From: Bufo bufo
Lineage: Eukaryota > Chordata > Amphibia > Anura > Bufonidae
Length of the DNA stretch: 64,000 nt
Assembly (NCBI RefSeq): GCF_905171765.1
Contig: NC_053390.1
Location: 576,812,471 to 576,876,470, forward strand
Reading direction: 5' to 3'
The notes under the pieces were generated by a model, which searched no databases, was not told the origin of the DNA, and saw only the letters and a list, made by a program, of their open reading frames with translations. This document shows, one piece after another, positions 44,647-55,358 of this stretch (positions within the stretch are counted from its first letter, which is position 1; each line of letters begins with the position of its first letter). The position numbers and the translations under genes were made by a program.

Positions 44647-46418
44647 GTTTTTCTTCACATCTCCTATGCTTCTTTCCCAAACCTCTATATTTGCTTTGAA
44701 AACTCATTTAAATATAAATTAATCTGCTTTCTATTTGCCTGCAATTCCAGAAAAAAATATGTGACATTTAAAACCTCTTTAGTATAACACAGGAAGATTG
44801 CCCAGCATGCTTCCCAACCCTGGCATGATTTTGAATGTATATATGCCACAAGGAGACAAGTCAGTGAATGTGACCACATGCCAGTTATTAAAAGAAAGAG
44901 CATGGCAGATGCTTGATAAATACGATTCACCATAGCATAATAGCGACATCCTGGTCCTGTGATCAGAAAATGCAAATAAACTGAGCAGATTACTGCTCTG
45001 CTTCTTGGGACAAATTGTTTACAGACAACCAGGTTTCAGAAAGATTGAGCAATTGATAAGAATAAATCATCAAGTTACATAAGAAGATGCAATTATTGCA
45101 ATGAAACTGGGCAGGGAAATTGTTATTTTCATCATTGTTTTTATGTATTTTTCTTTTCAGTTTTCACCTGACACCACAAGCTCAATTTGGAGAGTGGAGG
45201 GATTTAGAAGGAAGCAGTTGCAGAACGCGAAAGAGAGACAGGTTGCTGCTGGCTCTAGTAAGCTTAGTATTTGACATCCAGGGCCAGCTTTAGACAAAAT
45301 GTGACCCCTGGCAAAATCAAAAGTGGGGCCCCAAATCTTGTAATAATGTACTAATGTCTTTAAAGATGGGCACCATAGCAAACTGGCGCCTGCTGTTTTA
45401 TACAGCAGGCACCCGTGGCCAATGTCTGCGATCTGCAGTAATGCTGACTGTGGTCATTTAATCACTCAGATGCCATGGTCAAATGTCATCATGGCATCTG
45501 AGAATGTTAAAAACCGGGAGCGTACGCTTCCTGTTCAAGCTCGCTTTCCCACGGCAGAGATCAGGGAAAGCACCCTGTTCTAATAATGAGCCGTAGCCTA
45601 TACTAGGCTTCCCGGCCCATTATTTGTATATCCCAGTTCAAGCCACTAGGTGGCAGCACTGATGAACTGTGATATTGTAAATTCTATACAGGATAATGGA
45701 GCAATATCCATTAATCTGTATAAATTGCAATCTGATGATTGCAAGTTGGGGTCCACTTGGGAACCTAACAAAAAGTAAAAAAAATAAAAAAGTTTTGAAC
45801 AAATAAGAAATATATAAAAATTTTAATCACCCTATTTTCTTCAAAATCAAAATAAATAAAATAAAACCTCATAGGCAAAAATGCCCGTACTATTAAAATA
45901 GAAAAAAGCTAGAGCATATGGTGAATGGCATAACAGAAAAAAATAACAATAGACGATTTTTCATCACTTTATCTCCCAAGAAAATTACATAAAAAGTGAT
46001 CAAAAACTTATGCACACCCCAAAATGATTTTTCCAAAAACTATAAATTGTCCTTCAAAAAATGAGCCCCCACACATATCCATAGACATAAACATAAAAAA
46101 AGTTATGGGGATCAGAATATAGCCTTGAAAAGAAAAGAATATTATTTTTCGAAGATTATAATTTTTTTTCATTATTAAAACAAAAGAAAAACTATACATT
46201 TGTGGTGTCTCGGGATTCGTACTAACCTGGAGAATGAAGAGCCCAAGTCCGTTTTACCACATAGGGAATGCTATTAAAAAAATGTGTGAAACTGTGGTGG
46301 AATTGCGTTTTTTTTTTCCAATTCCTCTCCATTTGGAATTTTTTTCCCGCTTCCAAATACATTCTATGTAAAAAAAAATATATATATGTATTAAATGGTG
46401 TAATTAGAAAGTACAACT

Positions 46419-46449
<31 letters not shown>

Positions 46450-46666
46450 ATGGCTTTGGAAAAGCAGGGAGCGAAAAATGAAAATGCAAAAAGCTGAAAA
46501 TTGTCACGTCAGGAAAGGGTTAAAGAGCATGTGACCAATGATGTCACAAACCTTCTTTTAACAAATCCTTTCTAGCTTCTACCCTAGCTCAGTAGTATGG
46601 TAAGAAGGAGGAGGCAGCACTAGGTTTGCATTTCTCACAGAACGTCCTGATGCTAGCGTCCTGACG
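44647..46666. other. No gene recognised; A28 run
   Basis: Mostly AT-rich, apparently old repeat DNA, with AAAGGGTTAA at 46514-46523. A run of 28 adenines lies at 46419-46446. A short stretch near 45283-45345 resembles a decayed DNA-element end. No supported open frame. Confidence 0.5.
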
Positions 46667-47279
46667 TTGTGAGTAATGTTGATCGAGCACCAAAGTGCCC
46701 GGGTGCTTCGGTAGAACACTTCGGGATGCTCGGGTGCTCTACGGAGCACTCGAGCACAATGGAAGTCAATGGGAAAACCGGAGCATTAAACCAGGCACCC
46801 CCTGCTCTGAAGAGGGGAGTGAGTCTGGTTCACATGAAAAGGTCAGAAATTGATGGAAACGCCACTGAAATGGTTCGGGAACAGCATGGGGAGGATGTCT
46901 GGATGCATCTTGGACTCCCAAGTCTCTGTTGGGAACGATGTTGTCCGAGTCGTACGCCAATTTTACAGACTGAAAATAATACGCACAAAACCGAAGATAA
47001 AATCGATTTTAGAGGAAAAATTGTTAGGAAACATTCTTTCCAGTATATTTACTTGTATATAAAGTGCAAGTGCTGTCAAAAATTACAAGGAAGAGGCACT
47101 CCGATACAACCTGTATATCACATAAAGGAGGGCCTCATTCACATTGTGGTACAATTGTTCAGGTAGTGGGACTCCTACACTCATAAAGCCTATGCACTAA
47201 GTGAAAGGGCTGCCAAAAATTACAAGGAACCCACACTCCAATGCACCCTTTATTAAACATAAAGGAGGGCATCATACAC

Positions 47280-47740
47280 ACCCTTGAAATATTATGGGTG
47301 ATGGACAGCTGGTGACCCTCTAAAACATTATGAGCAAGGGCCTGCTGGTGACCCTCTAAAACATTAGGGGCGAGGGCCTGCTGGTGACCCTCTAAAACAT
47401 TAGGGGTGAGGTCCTGCTACTGATCTGACCATCTAAAAAATTAGGGGAGAGGGTCTGCTGCTGAGCTGACCATCTAAGACATTAGGGGTGAGGGCCTGCT
47501 GCTAAGCTGACCATGGAAAAAATTACGGGCGAGGGCCTGCTGCTGAGCTGACCATCGAAAAAATTATGGTTGAGGGTCTGCTGCTGAGCTGACAATCTAA
47601 AACATTAGGGGCGATTGCCTGCTGCTGATCTGACCATGGAAAAAATTATGGGCGAGGGCCTGCTGCTAAGCTGACCATCAAAAAAATGATGGTTGAGGGC
47701 CTGCTGAGCTGACCCTCTAAAACATTAGGAGCGAGGGCTG
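47280..47740. repeat. About 50-bp tandem repeat
   Basis: Roughly nine diverged units of GGGCGAGGGCCTGCTGCTGA plus GCTGACCATCTAAAACATTA. Confidence 0.9.
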
Positions 47741-47877
47741 CATGTTGAAATGATGGAGGAGGAGGAGGACGAGAAAAGGAAGATTGAACCATATACCCTT
47801 TTTTGTGGTGGAAGGGGTGCATGGGAATACAGTGCATTTAATACACCATAAAAGCCACATTTAAAGTGCCTTTATGT

Positions 47878-48135
47878 TCAGCCTCTTTCCTCTGGTGGAG
47901 TAGAGAAGTCAGGGGCAATCCAGGCCTGGTTCATTTTGATAAGAGTCAACCGGTCAGCATTTTCAGTTGACAGGCGGATGCGCTTATCAGTTATTATGCC
48001 CCCAGCAGCACTAAATACCCTCTCTGACAAAACGCTGGTGGCAGGGCAGGCCAGCATCATAGACTCGAGATGAAGCAAGTCTTGCGATATTTTCAGCAAG
48101 ATCGCAAATACCTCTGCGGAGCCCATACATTCCAC
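47878..48135 (-). pseudogene. hAT transposase C-terminal dimerisation domain
   Basis: The open frame ends at its own stop and contains MLACPATSVLSERVFSAAGG, then ITDKRIRLSTENADRLTLIK and MNQAWIAPDF, the hATC domain through which hAT transposases dimerise. The motif is very well kept, better than in the 27985-30325 copy. There is no upstream catalytic sequence; the frame fades before 48135. Confidence 0.88.
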
Positions 48136-50879
48136 AGTAGTACGCAGACTATATTGTTAATGAAGTTTTCAATCTAATCAGGTTAGGATACAGCAGTCCA
48201 AACCTGATTTGATCAACACTACTGACCACTACATAGATAAATCTCCTGCTTCCTATTACAAAGCTGTCTGTAGCAGCTACCGCTAGGGGGGGCGCTCAGT
48301 GCACCGGAATTTGTGCAGTTACAATTGACTGAAATAAAAGCTGCAATAATCTGTTTTTCACTGAGCTCCCCCTAGTGGCAGCTGCATGAACATGCAGTGT
48401 TTTTACATAAGGAAGAGAATATGGAGTTCAGTGCTGGGCCCCCCTCCCCCTGGGCTCTGGTGCAGTCTTGTGGACTGCCTCCATTGAAGGCATGCCATTG
48501 CTTAAAGGTTTCCAGGTATCCAGGTTTCTTTCAATACATGCAAACACTTTAACACTTTACTTCAATATTTCTGTAATTTTTTACAGCTCAATAGTAGATG
48601 CAACATATCTGCCTTATCCTGCTCACATCTCGTACACCTGGAGTTATTTCTGAGGCCAATATTCTAACATTATGCCAGAATAATTTACCAATATCTACCT
48701 CCCATTTATATCTACATATAAATCTAATTTCACCTATGATCTCCCCCTTTATATAGAAACAGCCTTCTTTTTGCTCCCAGTGTGCATAAGAAAATCTATG
48801 CCCTGGTAAGAAGAAATCAGAAATGTATCCTTATGATCTTTTCTATTATAAGCCTGATAATATCTATATCTATGTTTCTCCTAAATCATATAAAGTGTTA
48901 AGGTTCCTAAAAGACATCAATTTCTCATAAAAAATAAGTGTTTAATCAAAGTAATACCTTTTCTACATCAAGCCCAATAATTCTTTTAAAATACTATTTC
49001 CCCACAGAGGAGTAAAACTCATAATAAATCCCTTTATATCCAGACTGTTCTTTAAAGCTAGAGATTAGCTCACAAAAGGCAAAGTCTCGATATCCTTCTT
49101 CCATGAGTAATCCTGAGTAATAATTCAACATTTCTCTTCACCTATTACCCGACATTGTAAAATAGTTTTAGTCTGAAAGGGTATAGTATATATAAATCTG
49201 CATACATGTATTGCATCAATATCTAACAGAACAGCTAGATAAAGGTGTTATATAAAAATAACCTGCAAACGGCATAAAACAACAAATGACTCCTGCTGCT
49301 CTCTGTTTCTCTCTTTTGTCTTTACCGAGCTCTAGTACCACTGAAAGCGTGGGTGTCATTACTCTGTAATCTCACCACTATACAATGAAGACCTGCAAAT
49401 AGAAGGGTGGCTTCATCCTGTAATCTCTTCGCTGCATCAAAGTCTAATTATGCTTTACGCTTCGTCACCTTGACATCTAAATCTGGTAGCTTTCCATTTT
49501 TTTCTTGAGGTAGAACATAGTGTTTAAGGCACCTAGAACCAGGAGGAGAAACCCGCCTACCATCCTTAGCTCCCATGAGGCCAGAGCCTCTCTAATAAAT
49601 AGCTTAACTTACATATTCTAGGCAGCAGGGTTACCTTTTAAGCGATTTAGGCACTGTTGCTGCCTGTAGCAATGGTATTGCTTACAGCAATGGTACTGCT
49701 TGCAACTATGATGGTCCTCCTGTGTAGCAACAGCACATGATCCCAAAGACACAGGACATACTGGCTCCTTCCCCTCCAAGTCTGTGGAGATAAAACTGTT
49801 ATGGGTATAAGCAAACACAATACAATACCTAGGCTATCTAAACTATCACAGAGCAAAATGACCATTTTATATTTCTGAGTCCTCAGAGGCAGTCCACAAG
49901 AGCAATGCAACAAGGGATAGCTAATTATCTAGCTAACAGTACTAATTCACCAAAGTCCATTCAAATAGTGCATCAAAAATCACATTGTTGGTCCAATAAA
50001 AAGAGTCTATACAATGGGCAAACGTGCTTGAACGTTGCCAAAACAGTAAAACTTATAGTGCAGACATATGTAAGGCTCCCAACCTGTGAATGTTCAAAGG
50101 CACATGTTTGCAAAAACACACAGGTGAGGCTCCCGCTACTGGATCCATGAGGAGTCATAGGTCACTGCAGTGTCATTTAATTGTTAGTGAGAACCCACAG
50201 GGCACGTAGAGTTCCCACTTAACCTGAGAAGGGGGAAAAAGGGATGGGTGATAACGTCCGCATCCTGGTGGTAGTTTTTAGCATATGGGTGGAGTCCTAA
50301 CAATCTGTGCTCCTCTGGGTGAGAGATAAAACAAGGGCAATAAGCAAGCAGCCTTTCCCTTGGTAGGAAGCAGGACTAGCCCACTTTTGCCCAAAAGGGG
50401 GAGAATGGAATGGAATGGTACGTTCCATTCTATCTAAAAATCTGTCCCTGCCAGATACATTGCCACTTGCTGCTGAACCAGGCACAGTACATGAACATAA
50501 CAGTTTCATACATAAATTACATAGCCATGTTATTAAGGGACAATATCAAAGGACCTAGAATTCTGTACACAGATGACATTTTTGTTAGCCGTTAGAGACA
50601 GTAGCAGGGTGTAGGAATAGTAGTACCCGCTCTGGGATAGTACAGAGGTGTTGGGAGCTGCAGTTACACGAGGGCACATACACACAGTGAACAGGCTCGA
50701 ATAGCTCATACAGACATCAATAGAGAGGATCATTTGACCTGCTGACAAGCATGAGCAGCTCCCAGAGTTTCGTGGTCCACCACCCAGACATAGGTGGCAC
50801 CTTCATTCCACAGCCCTGTCTTTGGTTGGACTATTTCCAGGCCCTTAGTAGAAAGAAATTTGATGTCAAGCCGCCCATC
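48136..50879. other. No gene recognised; one small fold-back
   Basis: A hairpin-capable pair lies at about 48262-48394 (GTAGCAGCTACCGCTAGGGG versus CCCCTAGTGGCAGCTGC). A repetitive GTAGCAATGGTATTGCTTAC stretch lies near 49660-49720. The rest is AT-rich, without supported open frames. Confidence 0.5.
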
Positions 50880-51325
50880 ATGTGCCCTGCCATTGATAGC
50901 CAGCCACCATCATCTTAGTTTGCAGTGGTGTCATGAAGGAGAAACGTAGACTGATACAGATTGGAACTGTATCGTCTTTAGCAACGAATCCAGGTTCTGT
51001 TTGGGTCTGGTCGTGGTCAGGTTTCAGTGTGGAGGCCTCGTAGTGAGCGCTCCAATCCTGCTTTTGCCGTGAAGCGACAGATTGCCCCAACTGTTGGTGT
51101 GATGAGCTGGGGAGCAATTTCATGCAACCGTCGATCACCCCTAGTAGTGATACAAGAAACATTGACAGCTCAGTGATATATGCAGGACATCCTGTGGCCA
51201 CATGTATTGCATCTCATGGCAGGGCTTCCAACTGGCTTTTTTCTGCATGATAATGCTCACCCACACACAGCAAGATTTTCCCAGGAATGCCTCTGCCAGA
51301 TTACAACACGTCCTTGGCCTGCCTG
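50880..51325 (+). pseudogene. Tc1/Tc3-type transposase relic
   Basis: The frames carry DWNCIVFSNESRFCLG (first catalytic Asp changed: the usual SDESRF reads SNESRF), KRQIAPTVGVMSWGAISCNR, MQDILWPHVLHLMAGLPTGF and FLHDNAHPHTARFSQECL (second Asp). The third acidic residue is missing, because the sequence is cut at ITTRPWPA by another element at 51326. At least two frame or stop lesions are present. Old and inactive. Confidence 0.8.
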
Positions 51326-52370
51326 CAGGGGCATTGCTAGGTTAAAACATTTGGGGCCTGGGCCCCTGATGTTTTCTCCCAGGTCCAGAATGTTCTGCCT
51401 GCCAGATAGATACAACTGTATTGCCATTCTGAGGATGGCAATACAATAGAATCTAATGCTCTGGAAGAGCTGAAGGACCTGTGATGACATCACAGGTCAT
51501 GTGACCAGTAAAACAGGCAGTGCTTGAGAAGGACCTGCGATGAGGTCACCATCATCCAGTGACCAGTGCAGGAGAGGACGGCAGTGAAGAGGAGAAGTCC
51601 TGGGTGAAGAAGCTTTGGTGATGTCTGCTACATGAGGAGAGGTAAGTGAAGGGAGAGACAGAGCAATGCTGGGAGTTGTGGTTATTTAACTGGGACTGTA
51701 TGTTAGGGCTGAAAGGGGGATGTTATTTACATGGAACTGTGTGTTGGAGGTGGCTGGGGAGGGGGTCATGTTATTTACATGGGACTGTATGTTGATGGTG
51801 GCTGTAGGAGGGAGTTATGTTATTTACATGGGACTGTAGGTTGGAGGGGCTGGGGGAGGGAGTGATTTTATTTATGTGGGACTGTATGTTGATGGCAGCT
51901 GTGGGAGGGAATGATGTTATTTACATGGGACTGAATGTTGGAGGGGGCAGGGGGATGTTATTTACATGGGACTGTATGTTGGCAGCTGTAGGAGGAGATT
52001 ATGTTATTTACATGGGACTGTATGTTGGAGGGGGTTGGGGGAGGCATTGATGTTATTTACATGGGACTGTTTGTTGAAGGTGGCTGGTGGGGTGAATTAT
52101 GTTATTTACATGGAATGAATGTTGAGGGGGTGATGATTGCATGTTGGAGGCAGCTGGTGAGGGGGTGATATTATTTACCTGGGACTGTATGTTGAAGACG
52201 GCTGAGGAGGAGGTGATGTTATAAACATGGGACTGCATTTTGAAGGGGGCTGTAGATAGAGAGGTATGTTATTTACATGAGACTGTATATTGGAGGGGGC
52301 TGGAGAGATGGTGTGATGTTATTTACCTGGGACTCTATGGCAGAGGAAGGGAAATAGTGTTATTTACATG
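51326..52370. mobile_element. Minisatellite-bearing non-autonomous element, copy 2
   Basis: It starts CAGGGGCATTGCTAGG within the Tc relic and repeats the layout of 8656-11935: the GATGACATCACAGGTCATGTGA block, then the 49-bp minisatellite (51705-52370). The right end is lost where Penelope-like sequence begins. Confidence 0.75.
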
Positions 52371-52717
52371 GAGACTAATATCAAAAAAACAGATTCCGCG
52401 CAACAATACCCCACATTCCCTACAATACCATAAGCAGAGGTAAAAATTGCATTTACAGCATCAATGCAATTGTACATATATGTACCTGTTTGAACGTTAC
52501 TGTCGCTTATCTGCGCGTGGCAATCCTCTTATATATGCTGGTATTTGTATGTTGCGGTGTGGATAAGAAGCCCTATATACTTTATAGAAAATGAGCTTGC
52601 CCCAGCTGGTGGCACTGCTCAATATTAAACATACTAACTCGTGCTCAACTCCGAGCGCTATCTGACGTCACAGAACTAGAGTACGGGTATCTATGAGTAT
52701 CAAAAAAGCGCCAACAC

Positions 52718-52745
52718 GTTTCGGATAATCATTATCCTTCATCAG
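52718..52745 (-). ncRNA. Hammerhead-ribozyme-like core in Penelope pLTR
   Basis: The minus strand reads CTGATGA, then AGGATAATGATTATCC (a self-complementary stem II), then GAAAC. These are the conserved boxes and helix of a hammerhead ribozyme core. Penelope-like elements are known to carry hammerhead motifs in their terminal repeats. Flanking stems I and III were not fully resolved here (GTGTTGGCGC follows). Confidence 0.65.
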
Positions 52746-52847
52746 GGATGTAGACTACTTCTCCTAGTCTTCCTTATATAGGGTACTCCTCCCCTCCCAT
52801 TTTAGCCCTTGGTTCTCTGTCATGTGCTTCTCCTTCATTTAAACGCA

Positions 52848-53270
52848 AATAATTAAATCTCAGAGTTTAACCCTATTGGTGCTAATGTATTCATATTAAA
52901 AATCCAACATGTATCCACTTTAGACATTTTTTTAAATAAAATCCCCTCCTCTTTTATCTCCCTTAACTATTTCCATTCCACTAAATTGAGTTTCCTCACT
53001 TAGACCCCCATGTTTTTCCTTATAATGACGGAATAAGGGATGGCCATCATATTTTTTATGAATATTCTAGATATGTTCCCCAATTCTCTTCTTTAATGGC
53101 ATTTTTGTGAGTCCTAAATATATATTATTACATGAGTGAATAAATGACACCTCGGCTATTACGTGTAATGTAATCTCTAATGTCATATACACAAATGAAC
53201 CATCTGTATTTTTTAATTGTGTATTTTTTCCAGATTTCTTTGTAATTTTAAACTTTTTACATACCATACA
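52848..53270 (-). pseudogene. Penelope GIY-YIG endonuclease, C-terminal part
   Basis: The minus-strand reading gives NIYLGLTKMPLKKRIGEHI, the YxGxT...R...EH part of the GIY-YIG nuclease. After a TAG stop (52-53 kb boundary, near 53065) comes HPLFRHYKEKHGG, then KRGGDFI and, beyond another break, CWIFNMNTLAPIGLN before the stop. Those are the standard closing motifs of the Penelope protein (WI..LNTL.P.GLN). The nuclease nicks target DNA for integration. The catalytic N-terminal GIY tyrosines are not clear, and stops are present. Confidence 0.75.
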
Positions 53271-53774
53271 TATTCCACATGGAAAAAAAAAAATTTCAAT
53301 GGTTGCTTTATTTTTTAATTATTCACCTGTATACTGAGAAGAAAAAGAAGAGAAAAATGTGGTACAAAAAAGAGCATCAAATACAATGATGAAAGGTGAA
53401 AAGAGTAATAGAAGGAGATGGAGGGTGAAGAGGTCAATGAACAAAGAGATAAGGAGAATAAGAAGAAGGTAGTGGTAAGAAAAACTGTAAAACAGGAACT
53501 TTTTCAGGTCAGAAGGAAAGGAAATACAAAACGGGAAGTAGGGGAGGGAAACTCACCAAAAATAAGAAGTCATCATTAAATGAATCAATGAAAAATTTAT
53601 TATTTGAGTAAATAAGTACTAATGGAAGGAGAATTAAAAATATTAGAGAAAGGCTTGAAATTTGCGCCAACATTTTTTAAAATTAATCCGAGGCATTTAT
53701 AGGGATACGAAAATTCATGAGGAGGTTAGCATTAAAGAAATATTTTATGAATAAAAATAAAAAAATTAATAAAA
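53271..53774. other. Penelope-adjacent AT-rich sequence
   Basis: A-rich, purine-rich DNA with many stops lies between the two oppositely oriented Penelope pieces. It probably includes the upstream part of the plus-strand reading frame, too decayed to assign. Confidence 0.4.
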
Positions 53775-54818
53775 ATGAAAGAGGTGATAATGATAGTAGA
53801 AAGGAGGAGATCCAATAATGATTATAAACATACTGACTTGAAAATTAAGTCTAGATATCACCCGATACAAGAGTACTCCCAGTCCTTTAATACATTCATG
53901 AATTTAGTAGTAAAAGATATACAAAAAGTAAAAGGCCAAAAAAAATCTAAAAAATTACAATATATGAGCAATATAGCGGAGAGGGAAGCCGTGACGGCGA
54001 TGCAAGAGAACAATAACATCATTATACGTCCAGCGGATAAGAGTGGTGGCATCGTAATCATGGATAAAGAAAATTACTGTAAGGAGGCATATAATTTATT
54101 GGGGGACCAAAAAACATATAGAATTTTGCGGAAAGATCCAAAGGAAATAGATAAAAAAGAATTAAATAGATTATTACAAACGGGCAAAAAACAAGGTATA
54201 TTAAACAAAAAGGAGGCGGAATTTGTAGAAATTAAACACCCGAGAATTGCAGCCTTTAACCATAATCCCAAAATCCATAAAAGCACAATTGAACCGCCTG
54301 GTAGACTGATTGTATCAGGCGTTGAGTGTCTAACCAGTAATTTATCTAGGTATGTGGATTTCCACCTACAACCTTGTGTCCAGATGTTACTTACCTATCT
54401 GAAAGACACCAAGCACGTTTTACAGATATTAAATGAAATAGAATGGAGATTGCATTACATTATTGGCACACTTGACGTAAAATCCCTTTATACCATAACA
54501 GAAAATAAGAAAGGATGTGAAGCTGCAAAATTATTTTTAGAGAAACAGGGCGAACTACCGAGAGATCAAATAGATTTCATAAGGTAGTGTATATTATTTA
54601 TATTAAATAAAAATTATTTTATGTTTGAAGATACTTTTTATCTTCAGCAGTAGGGTACTGCGATGGGGATGAGATTCGCACCGGGGTTCGCAAATTTATA
54701 TGTGGGGTGATTCACCCCGACGGCGAGCTCCGAAAACGTTTTATTGATGATGTGGTTTTTATCTAGGGGGGAAGGGAAACGGAATTGGTGCAATTTTTTA
54801 ATGAATTAAATAAAAATG
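53775..54818 (+). pseudogene. Penelope-like reverse transcriptase, first part
   Basis: The open frame to 54587 carries IIIRPADKSGGIVIMDKENY (N-terminal hallmark of Penelope RTs), PKIHKSTIEPPGRLIVSG, YVDFHLQP and IIGTLDVKSLYT (RT motif A with Asp). After a stop come frame-shifted GTAMGMRFAP and ANLYVG (54655-54705), and RFIDDVVFI (catalytic box, 54735-54765), in which F replaces the usual first residue Y. The Gypsy element at 54819 interrupts it. It copies element RNA at the nicked target. Several stops and shifts show it is dead. Confidence 0.85.
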
Positions 54819-55345
54819 TGTCATGGTCTTACCTTCTTGCTGTTCTCCTTCGTTTGACATGTGCTGGCGGCCATCTTGGTTTCTGGGTTTCTTGTAGCCT
54901 TCCACCCTGCGGCTCCTCCTTCCCACTGGGAGGAGCTGGATGCCTAGCTCATATATATAGGAGGTCTGTGGCTTCAGTTCCTTGCTTGGTCCTCTTGTGT
55001 TCACATGCTTCTAAGACTGCTGCTGCTTCTGGTTCCTGATCCTGGCTTCGTCTGACTACCCTTCTGGTTCCTGATCCTGGCTTCGTCTGACTACCCTTCT
55101 GGTTCCTGATCCTGGCTTCGTCTGACTACCCTGCTGGTTCCTGATCCTGGCTTCGTCTGACTACCCTGCTGGTTCCTGATCCTGGCTTCGTCTGACTACC
55201 CCTCTGGTTCCTGACCTCTGGCTTCGCAAAGACTCTGCTCGGTTTCACCATCCGTTTGGACTTTTGCTTTACAGCTTTATTTTCAATAAAGCCTTCTTAT
55301 TTTCTCTTATCTCTTGTTGTACGTCTGGTTCATGGTTCCGTGACA
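54819..55345 (+). repeat. 5' LTR of the young Gypsy
   Basis: Contains a TATATATAG box (54952-54960), AATAAA (55285-55290) and a 35-bp minisatellite of about five to six units (about 55029-55220; GGTTCCTGATCCTGGCTTCG plus TCTGACTACCC). Confidence 0.95.
54952..54960 (+). promoter_or_regulatory. TATA-like box in 5' LTR
   Basis: TATATATAG, about 135 bp into the LTR. No experimental start is known. Confidence 0.5.
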
Positions 55346-55358
55346 TTAGGACCAAGCC

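Larger units (their letters stand above)
46667..48135 (-). mobile_element. hAT relic: one end, tandem repeats, transposase C-terminus
   Basis: TAATGTTGATCGAGCACCAA at the left resembles hAT ends of this group. It is followed by short-repeat sequence including ATTAGGGGCGAGGGCCTGCT and CTGAGCTGACCATCTAAAAC units (47280-47740), then the coding C-terminus on the minus strand. The N-terminal two-thirds of the gene are absent beyond 48135. Confidence 0.65.
52385..53270 (-). mobile_element. Penelope-like element, 3' part with pLTR
   Basis: On the minus strand the GIY-YIG endonuclease C-terminal coding region (53270-52848) is followed by non-coding terminal sequence. That sequence contains a hammerhead-like motif (52718-52745) and ends near 52385 at the minisatellite element. 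This is the canonical order for the 3' end of Penelope-like elements. The reverse transcriptase is not present on this strand. Confidence 0.75.

Noticed and set aside
46669..47166. 165-codon plus-strand frame
   Set aside because: It starts in a hAT end and continues through repeat DNA, with no motif.
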